The translations under genes were made by a program, and so were the position numbers. From the NCBI GenBank assembly GCA_037446575.1, contig JBBIII010000103.1:1-6850 (forward strand): a DNA stretch of 6,850 nt, read 5' to 3'. How positions within the stretch are numbered: position 1 is the stretch's first letter; each line of letters starts with the position of its first letter. Positions 1 through 6,790 of this stretch are shown in pieces. The stretch comes from JBBIII01 sp037446575. GTDB lineage: Bacteria; Bacteroidota; Ignavibacteria; UBA10030. The notes beneath the pieces were generated by a model. It searched no databases, was not told where the DNA came from, and saw only the letters and a program-made list of their open reading frames with translations.

Positions 1-12
1 ATAAATGAATAT

Positions 13-17
13 AGAGG
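13..17 (+). promoter_or_regulatory. Shine-Dalgarno sequence deciding the start of the receiver-PAS gene
   Basis: AGAGG lies five bases before the ATG at 23. The alternative in-frame ATG at 5 has only four bases upstream in this window, so its own ribosome site cannot be judged, but it would add six residues before the standard receiver start M-K-I-L-I-V-D-D. Confidence 0.6.
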
Positions 18-22
18 TTAAT

Positions 23-3000
23 ATGAAAATTCTAATTGTTGATGATAAAGCTGAAAATCGATACCTAATGGAAAAAATTTTAGATTCAAGCGGATATATT
101 CCATTATCAGTTAGCAATGGCGCTGAGGCGATATCAGTTGCATTGAAGAACCCGCCCGATTTGATAATTTCAGATATTCTGATGCCAGTTATGGATGGTT
201 TTACTTTATGTCGTGAATGGCACAAAAATGAAAAGCTTAAGAATATTCCCTTTATTTTTTATACAGCGACTTATACAGATTCAAAAGATGCAGAACTTGG
301 ATTGAATTTAGGCGCAGATGATTTTCTTGTTAAACCGATGGAATATAGCATTCTGATTAAAAAAATTGATGAAATACTTAAAAAACATAAGAATAAAAAA
401 TCGGAAAAAGAATCTGTTGTATTACACGAAGAAAAAATTTTTCTAAAACAATATAACGAAGCTCTTATACGGAAACTTGAGGATAAAATTACAACGCTTG
501 AAAAGGCAGAAAAGATATTACAACAAAAAAATGAAGCGTTAAAAAAGGAAAAAGCATGGTCTGAGTTAATTATTAGTTCTGCGCCTAATATAATAGTTAT
601 ACTTGGAGAAAATTCTAAAATATTGACTTTTAATTCTTTTGCCGAAGAAATCACAGGTTATAAAGCAGAGGAAGTGATAGGAAAATTATGGATAGAAAAT
701 TTTATCCCTGAGGAACAACGCGATGAATTATATTCTGTATGGAATAAAATAACAACTAATAAATTAATTACTCAAAAATATGAAAATCTTATTGTAACAA
801 AATCGGGAGAAAAAAAATTAATTAGCTGGAATAACTCTTTAATATCAAATACTGATGATTCTGTGTGTGTACTTTCTATTGGTGAAGATATTACCGAGAA
901 AAAGCGAACGGAAGAAAGAATAAAACAAAGCGAAGAAACCTTCCGTAATATATTCCAAAATGCACAGGTCGGGTTATTCAGGACAAGGATTTCGGATGGT
1001 AAGATACTTGAAAGCAACGAGCAATTAGCGAAAATGTTTGGTTACGATAATCGGGATAAATTTGTTGAAGAATATGTAACATCAAAGAACTATGTTGATG
1101 CGGGAACGCGCGAAAAAATGATAGATGAGTTAAAGAAAAATGGATTTATTAATAATTTTGAGGCTCGGTTCTATCGTAAAGATCATTCGATATTTTGGGC
1201 AAAATATTCAGCAAGAATATTCCCTGAAAAAGAATGGATAGAAGGTGTTGCTGAAGATATTACTGATCGAAAGAATGTTGAAGAAGCGCTTAGCGAAAGT
1301 GAAAAAAATTATAGAGAAATATTTAATTCAACTCAAGAAGCAATTTTTATTGATGACGCAGATACTGGAAAAATGTTAGATGTCAATGAAGCAATGTTGA
1401 ATATGTATGGTTATGATATAAAAGAAGAAGTATTGAAAGGCGATATTGGCGATCTTAGCGCAAATATAGAACCATACACAGAAAAAAGAGCTCAAGAATT
1501 AATTAAAAAGGCGATTTTAGAAGGTCCTCAAATTTTCGAATGGCTTGCGCGCCGGAAAGATGGTTCCACTTTTTGGATAGAAATGCAATTAAAGAAAACA
1601 GAAATTGGCGGTAAAAATAGGATATTAGCGGTAGGCAGAGATATTACTGAGCGAAAACGAATAGAGACAATGCTAAAAGAGCAAAGCGACTTATTGCAAA
1701 CAATTTTTGATAATATCCCTATTATGATAGCTTACTTTGATAAAGATGGGAATTTTAAAAAAACAAACAAAGCTCTTATTGAAACATTAGGTTGGAATTT
1801 CGAAGAGCTCTCTAATATAAATCTTTTAGAAGTTTGTTATCCCGATCCACAATTACGAAAAGAGGCGCTAAATTGGATGCTTTCCGGTGATCTTAGATGG
1901 AAAGAATTTCAAACAACAACAAAAAATGGAACAGTTATAGACACGGTTTGGACTAATAGAAGACTTGCAGATGGAAGCAATATTGGAATTGGACAGGATA
2001 TAACAGAACGAAAAAAGGTTGAGAAATCGCTCATTGAAAGCGAAACAAGATACAGAAATTTAATCAACGGAATGAATGATACTGTTTGGGTAATTGATTT
2101 TGATACGTCGATATTGGATGTGAACGAAGCCGCTTGCAAGGCATTAGGTTATACTAGAGATGAACTACTTTCAAAGAAAATACAAGATATTGATGTTCAC
2201 TTAAAGCCAGAACATATAAATTATCTTGTTGAGAATATGCAGATAGACTTACATCAAGTATTCGAATCATATCACACATCAAAAGATGGAAGAAATATCC
2301 CGGTTGAAATCAGTTCAAGTCTTATAACTTATAAAGGTAAGACAGCAATTATAAGCATAGCAAGAGACACTACAGAACGCAGACGGGCGGAAGAGCAAGA
2401 AAGGGAAAATCTTGTCCGTCAAACAAGATATTATTCCACATTATCTGAGTTGATAAAATACACCGACTATTTTTCAGAGGACTTAAGAAAAAACCTTAAT
2501 AGAATTACAGAATTATCAACTCAGATGCTGAATATCGAAAGAGTAAGTATATGGAAATATAGTGAAGACTTTAACATTATTAATTGCATTGAATTATATG
2601 AGAGAAGTAAGAATTGTCATACAAGCGGATTCATTTTGAACTCTTCGGAATTTCCAGAATACGTTGAGACGCATAAACGAAAAGAGGTAATAGCCGTTGA
2701 AGATGTCTACAATGATACAAAAACGAAGCATATACCTATAAGTTATTTAGATGAGAACAATATTAAATCATTAATAGACGTTCCAATTTTTGTCAGCGGA
2801 ATATTATTCGGATTACTGAGCTTCGAACAAGTTGGGACTAAGCGAAAATGGCTCATTGATGAACAACAGATGGTAATTACGTTAGCGTCTTTTGTTTCGC
2901 TTTATTTTGAGACTTATGAGCGGAAAAAAACACAAGAAGCTCTGCGTGCAAGCGAGATAAAATATCGCTCAATTTTTGATAACAGCCAAATTGCGATTCT

Positions 3001-3472
3001 ACTAACCATACCCGATGGGACTGTCCTTTCTGTAAATGATTATGGATGTTGGTTATTTGGAAGAACAAGAGATGAAATTTGTAAGCTGGGACGGAGTGGC
3101 TTTGTAGATTTATCTGATCCTCGGTTACCTATCTTGTTAGAAGAAAGAAAAAGAACTGGCTTTGCCAGCGGCGAATTAACATTTATTCGCGCAGATGGAA
3201 CCAAATTTGAAGGCGAAATAACATCAACGATTTTTAAAGATAAAGATGGAAACGAACGGACGAGTATGATTATACAAGATATTACCGAGCGTAAATTGAT
3301 AGAGGAAAAAATAAAAAAGATAAATGAGGAGTTGGAACAGAAAGTCGCTGAAAAAACTAAAGAATTGAATGAAAGGATAATCGAATTGGAGAGATTTCAT
3401 GATGCTACGATCGATCGAGAACTGCGAATGAAAGAACTAAGAGATGAGATAGAAAAATTGAAGAGAAGATAA
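23..3472 (+). CDS. Receiver-PAS(x5)-GAF-PAS signalling protein without a kinase domain
   Basis: A cytoplasmic multi-sensor signalling protein of 1149 residues; no signal peptide or membrane segment is visible. Residues 1-120 form a receiver domain with the acidic pair D7/D8, phospho-acceptor D51, T81 and K104, so it looks competent to accept phosphate. A linker coil follows, then PAS domains at about 177-292, 303-416, 426-545, 553-663 and 673-787, most ending in the typical D-I-T-E-R-K motif. A GAF domain spans about 805-968, a sixth PAS about 977-1092, and a coiled coil runs to the end. No HisKA, HATPase, GGDEF, EAL or DNA-binding domain is present. The C-terminal end (E-L-E-R-F-H..., R-E-L-R-M-K-E-L) resembles, from memory, a recurring natural ending of kinase-less PAS proteins, so truncation is not needed to explain it. 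ATG at 23 is preferred over the ATG at 5 because AGAGG lies five bases upstream and the receiver fold starts there. Ligands cannot be inferred. Confidence 0.93.
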   Translation: MKILIVDDKAENRYLMEKILDSSGYIPLSVSNGAEAISVALKNPPDLIISDILMPVMDGFTLCREWHKNEKLKNIPFIFYTATYTDSKDAELGLNLGADDFLVKPMEYSILIKKIDEILKKHKNKKSEKESVVLHEEKIFLKQYNEALIRKLEDKITTLEKAEKILQQKNEALKKEKAWSELIISSAPNIIVILGENSKILTFNSFAEEITGYKAEEVIGKLWIENFIPEEQRDELYSVWNKITTNKLITQKYENLIVTKSGEKKLISWNNSLISNTDDSVCVLSIGEDITEKKRTEERIKQSEETFRNIFQNAQVGLFRTRISDGKILESNEQLAKMFGYDNRDKFVEEYVTSKNYVDAGTREKMIDELKKNGFINNFEARFYRKDHSIFWAKYSARIFPEKEWIEGVAEDITDRKNVEEALSESEKNYREIFNSTQEAIFIDDADTGKMLDVNEAMLNMYGYDIKEEVLKGDIGDLSANIEPYTEKRAQELIKKAILEGPQIFEWLARRKDGSTFWIEMQLKKTEIGGKNRILAVGRDITERKRIETMLKEQSDLLQTIFDNIPIMIAYFDKDGNFKKTNKALIETLGWNFEELSNINLLEVCYPDPQLRKEALNWMLSGDLRWKEFQTTTKNGTVIDTVWTNRRLADGSNIGIGQDITERKKVEKSLIESETRYRNLINGMNDTVWVIDFDTSILDVNEAACKALGYTRDELLSKKIQDIDVHLKPEHINYLVENMQIDLHQVFESYHTSKDGRNIPVEISSSLITYKGKTAIISIARDTTERRRAEEQERENLVRQTRYYSTLSELIKYTDYFSEDLRKNLNRITELSTQMLNIERVSIWKYSEDFNIINCIELYERSKNCHTSGFILNSSEFPEYVETHKRKEVIAVEDVYNDTKTKHIPISYLDENNIKSLIDVPIFVSGILFGLLSFEQVGTKRKWLIDEQQMVITLASFVSLYFETYERKKTQEALRASEIKYRSIFDNSQIAILLTIPDGTVLSVNDYGCWLFGRTRDEICKLGRSGFVDLSDPRLPILLEERKRTGFASGELTFIRADGTKFEGEITSTIFKDKDGNERTSMIIQDITERKLIEEKIKKINEELEQKVAEKTKELNERIIELERFHDATIDRELRMKELRDEIEKLKRR

Positions 3473-3711
3473 ACGTAGCGTTCGCTGCGTCTTAGCGAGA
3501 AAAAATATCTCGCAGAGTCGCGGAGACGCGGAGATGAAAAAATAAGGATAAATAATAAACGTTGCGATCGCTGCGTCTTTGCGAGAGAAAATTCTCTCAG
3601 AGTCGCGGAGACGCGGAGATGAAAAAATAAGGATAAATAATAAACGTTGCGATCGCTGCGTCTTAGCGAGAAAAAATCTCGCAACGCCGCAACGGCGCGG
3701 AGATAATCATT
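3470..3711. repeat. Left array: three tandem ~85-bp palindromic repeats
   Basis: Three units start at AAACG positions 3471, 3557 and 3642 (periods 86 and 85). Each has a left arm (AAACGTWGCGWTCGCTGCGTC), a small hairpin GCGAGA...TCTCGC, and a right arm ending GGAGAT. Right and left arms are imperfectly complementary over about 25 bases, so a unit can fold into one long bulged hairpin. An A-rich spacer ending GGATAAATAAT separates the units. In unit 2 the small hairpin's right arm has changed to TCTCTC. Unit 3 has a different right arm (CGCCGCAACGGCGCGGAG) and leads straight into the next gene. The array is clearly more GC-rich than the genes around it. Units 2 and 3 contain the octamer GCGATCGC. 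Confidence 0.9.
3699..3702 (+). promoter_or_regulatory. Ribosome-binding site of the GxxExxY gene, located inside the repeat
   Basis: GGAG at the end of the third repeat unit lies nine bases before the ATG at 3712. It is the only Shine-Dalgarno-like sequence near this start and is part of the repeat's conserved right-arm end (GGAGAT). Confidence 0.6.
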
Positions 3712-4089
3712 ATGAATGAAAATCAAATAGCTACTGTTATACTTGATTGTAGTTTTAAAATTCACAAAGAACTTGGACCTGGTCTTTTAGAATCGGTTTA
3801 TGAAGAAATATTATGTTACGAATTGAATAAAAATAATCTTTACTATGAACGCCAATTGGCAATACCAGTTGTTTATGAAGAAATTAGATTAGAACTCGGA
3901 TTTAGAGCAGACATAATCGTGGAAAAGAAAGTCATTATAGAATTAAAATCTGTAGAAACTGTTTTACCGGTGCATAAAAAACAATTGTTGACATATCTGA
4001 AGATTACAGGCATTAAACTCGGTTTATTAATAAACTTTAATGAAGCATTATTAAAAGATGGTATAACGCGAATAGCTAATAAACTCTAA
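3712..4089 (+). CDS. GxxExxY protein (PD-(D/E)XK nuclease-like)
   Basis: A 125-residue protein that matches the GxxExxY family in full length. The naming motif is G24-L-L-E27-S-V-Y30. The nuclease-like core is also present: D67 in G-F-R-A-D, then E77-L-K79, followed by the Q91-L-L-T-Y-L helix and the G-L-L-I-N-F strand. D67, E77 and K79 are the expected metal-binding and catalytic residues of the PD-(D/E)XK fold, so the protein looks intact. It is cytosolic, with no signal peptide or membrane helix. The cellular role of the family is not established as far as I know; nucleic-acid cleavage is inferred from the fold only. The gene is bracketed by two arrays of the same palindromic repeat. The left array provides its ribosome site, and its last codons and stop run into the right array. 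Base use is AT-rich like the flanking genes. Identity of the family is secure; function is not. Confidence 0.9.
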   Translation: MNENQIATVILDCSFKIHKELGPGLLESVYEEILCYELNKNNLYYERQLAIPVVYEEIRLELGFRADIIVEKKVIIELKSVETVLPVHKKQLLTYLKITGIKLGLLINFNEALLKDGITRIANKL

Positions 4090-4321
4090 ACGTAGCGTTC
4101 TTTGCGACGTTGCGAGAGAAAATATCTCGCAGAGTCGCAGAGACGCGGAGATAAAAAATGAGGATAAACTCTAAACGTAGCGTTCGCTGCGTCTTAGCGA
4201 GAGAAAAATCTCGCAGAGTCGCAGAGACGCGGAGATGAAAAATGAGGGTAAACTCTAAACGTAGCGTTCGCTGCGTCTTAGCGAGAAAAAAAATCTCGCA
4301 GTGCCGCAACGATTCGGAGAT
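4087..4321. repeat. Right array: three tandem ~85-bp palindromic repeats, paralogous to the left array
   Basis: Units start at AAACG positions 4088, 4173 and 4257 (periods 85 and 84). They have the same architecture as the left array: left arm, GCGAGA...TCTCGC hairpin (for example 4281-4286 with 4294-4299), right arm, GGAGAT, A-rich spacer. The spacers here read ...GAGGATAAACTC or GAGGGTAAACTC instead of ...GGATAAATAA. Unit 1 has a diverged left arm (GCGTTCTTTGCGACGTTGCG). Unit 3 again carries the variant right arm (GTGCCGCAACGATTCGGAG) and sits directly before a gene start, as in the left array. TAAACG of unit 1 is the stop codon of the GxxExxY gene. Confidence 0.9.
4316..4319 (+). promoter_or_regulatory. 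Ribosome-binding site of the histidine kinase gene, inside the repeat
   Basis: GGAG in the right arm of the last repeat unit lies 11 bases before ATG 4331 and only two bases before ATG 4322. The wider spacing is on the long side but workable; the two-base spacing is not. A GTG at 4301 also opens the frame but lies inside the repeat arm without its own ribosome site. Confidence 0.5.
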
Positions 4322-4330
4322 ATGAAAATT

Positions 4331-6535
4331 ATGAAAAAATACAAAACAAAAAGAATAGTATTTCTTGTTTTAATTATACTTGTATGCTTTGCAAATGAAA
4401 ACTTAGCGCAAGTAGTAAATAAAAATACGCCTCATAAAATTACAATAGCTTCAGAACCCGATTATCCGCCATTTTGTAAAATAAATAAAAAAGGGAAAGC
4501 AGAAGGTTTTTCCATTGACTTATTTCTTGCCGCAGCAAAAGCCGCTAACATTGAAGTCAAGGTCAAAATAGGAATATGGGATAAAATCAAAAAAGATTTG
4601 GCTGACGGCAAAATTGACGCGCTTCCGTTAGTAGGTAGAACCCCTGAGCGTGAACAAATATATGATTTCACACTCCCATATTTAACCTTACATGGAGCGA
4701 TGTTTGTAAAAGAGGGGAGCGCAAGAATAAAATCTGTGGAAGAGTTGAAAGAAAAAAAAGTTATTGTGATGAAAGGAGATAATGCCGAGGAATTTGTGCG
4801 GCGAAATAATATATCAGATCATATTATCACAACAAATACATTTAAGGAGGCGTTTAAAGAGTTAGAAGCAGGCGGAGCCGATGTTGTAATCGCTCAGCGT
4901 ATAATGGGGATTTATCTTCTTAAAGAGATTGGAATAAAGACAATTGTCCCGCTCGATATTCCGCTTTATGAATTCAGACAAGAATTTTGCTTTGCTGTTA
5001 GAAAAGGAAATGCAGGATTGCTGTCTTTGTTAAATGAGGGGCTTTCAATTATTATAGCGAATAAAACATACGATGATATTCAACAAAAATGGTTTGGTCC
5101 AACTACGGAAAAAGTTATCGACTATGAAAAAATGATCGAAATAGTTACCTACATTTTAATTCCATTCATATTGATTTTATCAATGTTATCGATATTATAT
5201 TTGCGCGCAGAAGTTAAGAATAGAACAAAGAGCCTTGAAAAAGAAATCGCCGCCCATAAACAAACTGTTCTATCGCTGTATAATCAACAATTATTATTGA
5301 ATGAAATGGAAAAAGTAACTAAAGTAGGAGGTTGGGACTACGATGTGGAAACACAGAAAATTACTTGGACAGACGGAGTCTATGATATACATGAGGTTTC
5401 ACGTAATAATTATGATCCGTCATTAAAGGATAACGATATAAAATTTTACCATCCTGATGAACAAAGAATAATTGACGAAGCATTTAATCAAACTTTGAAC
5501 GAGGGTAAATCCTACGACCTCGTTTTACGACTCATAACTGCAAATGGAACGTTGAAGTGGGTTAGAACATCAGGTTATTCAGAAATAAGAAATGGTAAAA
5601 TTGTTCGTATATATGGCAATATAATGGATGTTACGGCGCAGAAAGTATTGGAGGAAGAGCAAAATCAAATTGAGAAAAACTTAAGGGATTTAAAAGATGA
5701 TTTGGAAAAAATTGTAGCTGAACGCACTAAACAGCTTGATGAAAAAATAGTGAAGCTTCGTAAAAGTGAAAAAGCCATGCTTTACATGATAGAAGATTTA
5801 AATGAAACAACGGATGCGCTGGAAGCTGAACGACAAAAACTTGAATTAGTGAATAGGGAGTTAGAGGCATATTCTTATTCAGTTTCACATGACCTTCGAG
5901 CTCCATTAAGGGCAATTGATGGATTTAGTAAAATTATTTTAGAGAAATATTATCCTCAATTAGATGATGAGGGAAAACGATTGTTTAATGTTATTAGCGT
6001 TAACACACAAAGGATGGGAGCTATAATTGATGATTTGCTGGCATTATCTCGTATTAATCGTTCTGAATTAAAAATTCAGCAAATTGATATGAAGAATATA
6101 GTGCACTCGATGTATTGTGAATTAACAGATGGAGATAAAAGGCAAAAAGTAATTTTAGAGATTCAAGATTTACCGCACACATTTGGAGATACGGTCTTAT
6201 TGCGTCATGTGTGGGCAAACTTGCTTTCTAATGCAATAAAATTTTCCTCAAAGTCAGAAAGACCCCAAATTATTATTAGAGGTGAAGTAAATGAAAATGA
6301 AACTGTTTATTCCATAAACGACAATGGAGTCGGTTATGATCCACAGTATGCGCATAAACTTTTTGGTGTTTTTCAACGACTACATAGCTACGAACAATTT
6401 GAGGGAACTGGAGTTGGTCTTGCTATTGTCCAGAGGATTGTGGAGAGACATGGCGGTAGAGTGTGGGCAAAAAGTGAGCTTGGTAAAGGAGCGACGTTTT
6501 ACTTTTCGCTTCCACATATTAAAGAAGAAAAATGA
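4331..6535 (+). CDS. Membrane sensor histidine kinase with periplasmic SBP_bac_3 domain and PAS domain
   Basis: A 734-residue transmembrane histidine kinase. Residues 1-26 are a signal peptide or anchor (basic start, hydrophobic I9-F20, cleavage plausible after A26). Residues 36-257 form an SBP_bac_3 solute-binding domain, running from the E-P-D-Y-P-P-F start to the closing W-F-G-P, and would sit in the periplasm. A membrane helix lies at about 271-292. A PAS_3-type domain covers about 332-438 (G-G-W-D-Y start), then a long coiled coil to about 510. HisKA contains S-H520-D-L-R-A-P-L, with H520 the phospho-acceptor. HATPase_c shows N634 (N box), D664-N-G-V-G (G1) and G692-T-G-V-G-L (G2), so all catalytic motifs are intact. 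There is no receiver domain. The bound ligand is probably a small solute such as an amino acid, judged from the family; the sequence does not name it. ATG 4331 is chosen because it gives a proper signal peptide and the best ribosome-site spacing; ATG 4322 is the alternative. Confidence 0.93.
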   Translation: MKKYKTKRIVFLVLIILVCFANENLAQVVNKNTPHKITIASEPDYPPFCKINKKGKAEGFSIDLFLAAAKAANIEVKVKIGIWDKIKKDLADGKIDALPLVGRTPEREQIYDFTLPYLTLHGAMFVKEGSARIKSVEELKEKKVIVMKGDNAEEFVRRNNISDHIITTNTFKEAFKELEAGGADVVIAQRIMGIYLLKEIGIKTIVPLDIPLYEFRQEFCFAVRKGNAGLLSLLNEGLSIIIANKTYDDIQQKWFGPTTEKVIDYEKMIEIVTYILIPFILILSMLSILYLRAEVKNRTKSLEKEIAAHKQTVLSLYNQQLLLNEMEKVTKVGGWDYDVETQKITWTDGVYDIHEVSRNNYDPSLKDNDIKFYHPDEQRIIDEAFNQTLNEGKSYDLVLRLITANGTLKWVRTSGYSEIRNGKIVRIYGNIMDVTAQKVLEEEQNQIEKNLRDLKDDLEKIVAERTKQLDEKIVKLRKSEKAMLYMIEDLNETTDALEAERQKLELVNRELEAYSYSVSHDLRAPLRAIDGFSKIILEKYYPQLDDEGKRLFNVISVNTQRMGAIIDDLLALSRINRSELKIQQIDMKNIVHSMYCELTDGDKRQKVILEIQDLPHTFGDTVLLRHVWANLLSNAIKFSSKSERPQIIIRGEVNENETVYSINDNGVGYDPQYAHKLFGVFQRLHSYEQFEGTGVGLAIVQRIVERHGGRVWAKSELGKGATFYFSLPHIKEEK

Positions 6536-6568
6536 ATTTATGATATGTACTACGCACTGTTTTGCAAA
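6536..6568. other. Short unique stretch between the kinase gene and the terminal repeat
   Basis: AT-rich sequence after the kinase stop. No convincing terminator with a T-run is visible here or in the hairpins that follow. A 28-codon frame opens at ATG 6545 and runs to TAA 6631, but it has only a weak upstream purine stretch and shares just its last 15 codons with the repeat reading frame. Confidence 0.5.
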
Positions 6569-6590
6569 CTGCTGTCAGGACTCGATCATG

Positions 6591-6614
6591 CTGTCAGGAC
6601 TTTTGTCCTGACAG
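6591..6614. repeat. Perfect 10-bp hairpin, loop TTTT
   Basis: CTGTCAGGAC and GTCCTGACAG flank TTTT. No T-run follows on either strand, so this is not a standard intrinsic terminator. The equivalent in the second copy is at 6750-6773 with loop TTTC and an unchanged stem. Confidence 0.85.
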
Positions 6615-6618
6615 AAAG

Positions 6619-6624
6619 AAAGGA
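6619..6624 (+). promoter_or_regulatory. Strong Shine-Dalgarno-like AAAGGA in the repeat
   Basis: AAAGGA sits seven bases before ATG 6632. It is repeated unchanged at 6778-6783, seven bases before ATG 6791. It is the best ribosome-site match in the 3' part of the window. Confidence 0.45.
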
Positions 6625-6631
6625 TGAATAA

Positions 6632-6790
6632 ATGAGCATGGTTTTTGAATGCATTGTTGTGTTGTTCGTCCTGTTATGTGTCAGGAGGAAACTCCTGACA
6701 CCAGCGACGTATAGTTCTGCTGTCATGACTTATGTCCTGATCGATCATGCTGTCAGGACTTTCGTCCTGACAGAAAGAAAGGATGAATAG
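6632..6790 (+). CDS. Possible 52-residue small membrane protein encoded by the 159-bp repeat (doubtful)
   Basis: A 52-codon frame opens at ATG 6632, seven bases after a strong AAAGGA (6619-6624), and ends at TAG 6788. Residues 4-17 (V-F-E-C-I-V-V-L-F-V-L-L-C-V) could be one membrane helix, followed by R-R-K. The rest (T-P-A-T-Y..., ...R-T-F-V-L-T-E-R-K-D-E) matches no family I know. The hairpins of the repeat lie inside the frame, which can produce open frames by chance. In favour of coding: the unit is exactly 53 codons long, the ribosome site is well placed, and two of the three differences between copies keep the amino acid or the stop (TTT/TTC, TAA/TAG). Against: only three differences, and the indel upstream is 11 bases, not a codon multiple. 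I regard it as a candidate only. Confidence 0.3.
   Translation: MSMVFECIVVLFVLLCVRRKLLTPATYSSAVMTYVLIDHAVRTFVLTERKDE
6679..6700. repeat. Perfect 9-bp hairpin with GAAA tetraloop
   Basis: TGTCAGGAG and CTCCTGACA flank GAAA. Read as + strand RNA, the loop is of the GNRA class, known to stabilise hairpins. The second copy begins at 6838 and is cut off by the window end inside the loop. Confidence 0.85.
6721..6740. repeat. Degenerate hairpin of the same family
   Basis: TCATGAC (6723-6729) pairs with GTCCTGA (6734-6740) around loop TTAT with a single mismatch. It is followed by the short palindrome TGATCGATCA (6738-6747). The corresponding place in the first copy has lost the loop and one arm. 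Confidence 0.6.
6750..6773. repeat. Perfect 10-bp hairpin, loop TTTC (second copy)
   Basis: Counterpart of the hairpin at 6591-6614, offset by 159 bases. The only change is the last loop base, T to C. Confidence 0.85.

Noticed and set aside
551..3300. Internal DNA tandem duplication of PAS modules
   Set aside because: The PAS domains share only family-level protein motifs; I see no long nucleotide identity between them.
3564..3571. GCGATCGC octamer as the cyanobacterial HIP1 element
   Set aside because: It occurs only inside two repeat units, where sister units read GCGTTCGC; nothing else in the window suggests a cyanobacterium.
3397..3765. A 122-codon minus-strand frame across the left array
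   Set aside because: It is a translation of the palindromic repeats, with repeated S-L-A-K-T-Q-R and L-R-V-S-A-T-L-R strings, and it overlaps the ends of two well-supported genes. Such frames are a familiar artefact of this repeat type.
4158..4240. Short frames such as ATG-AGG-ATA-AAC inside the right-array units
   Set aside because: They are not preserved between left and right arrays and have no recognisable protein features.
4076..4309. A 77-codon minus-strand frame across the right array
   Set aside because: Same artefact: it repeats the same peptide once per unit and has no ribosome site or family match.
3470..4321. CRISPR array
   Set aside because: The units are ~85 bp, near-identical through their spacers, with no short constant repeat separated by unique spacers, and no cas gene is present.
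4301..4330. GTG at 4301 as the start of the histidine kinase
   Set aside because: It lies in the repeat arm, lacks a ribosome site of its own, and would place extra polar residues before a good signal peptide that starts at 4331.
6324..6611. A 95-codon frame overlapping the kinase gene's end
   Set aside because: It is out of frame with the HATPase domain, which is intact in the main frame, and has no family resemblance.
6591..6614. Intrinsic terminator of the histidine kinase gene
   Set aside because: The stem is strong but it is followed by AAAGAAAGG, not a T-run, and on the other strand no T-run follows either; the motif recurs as part of a tandem repeat.
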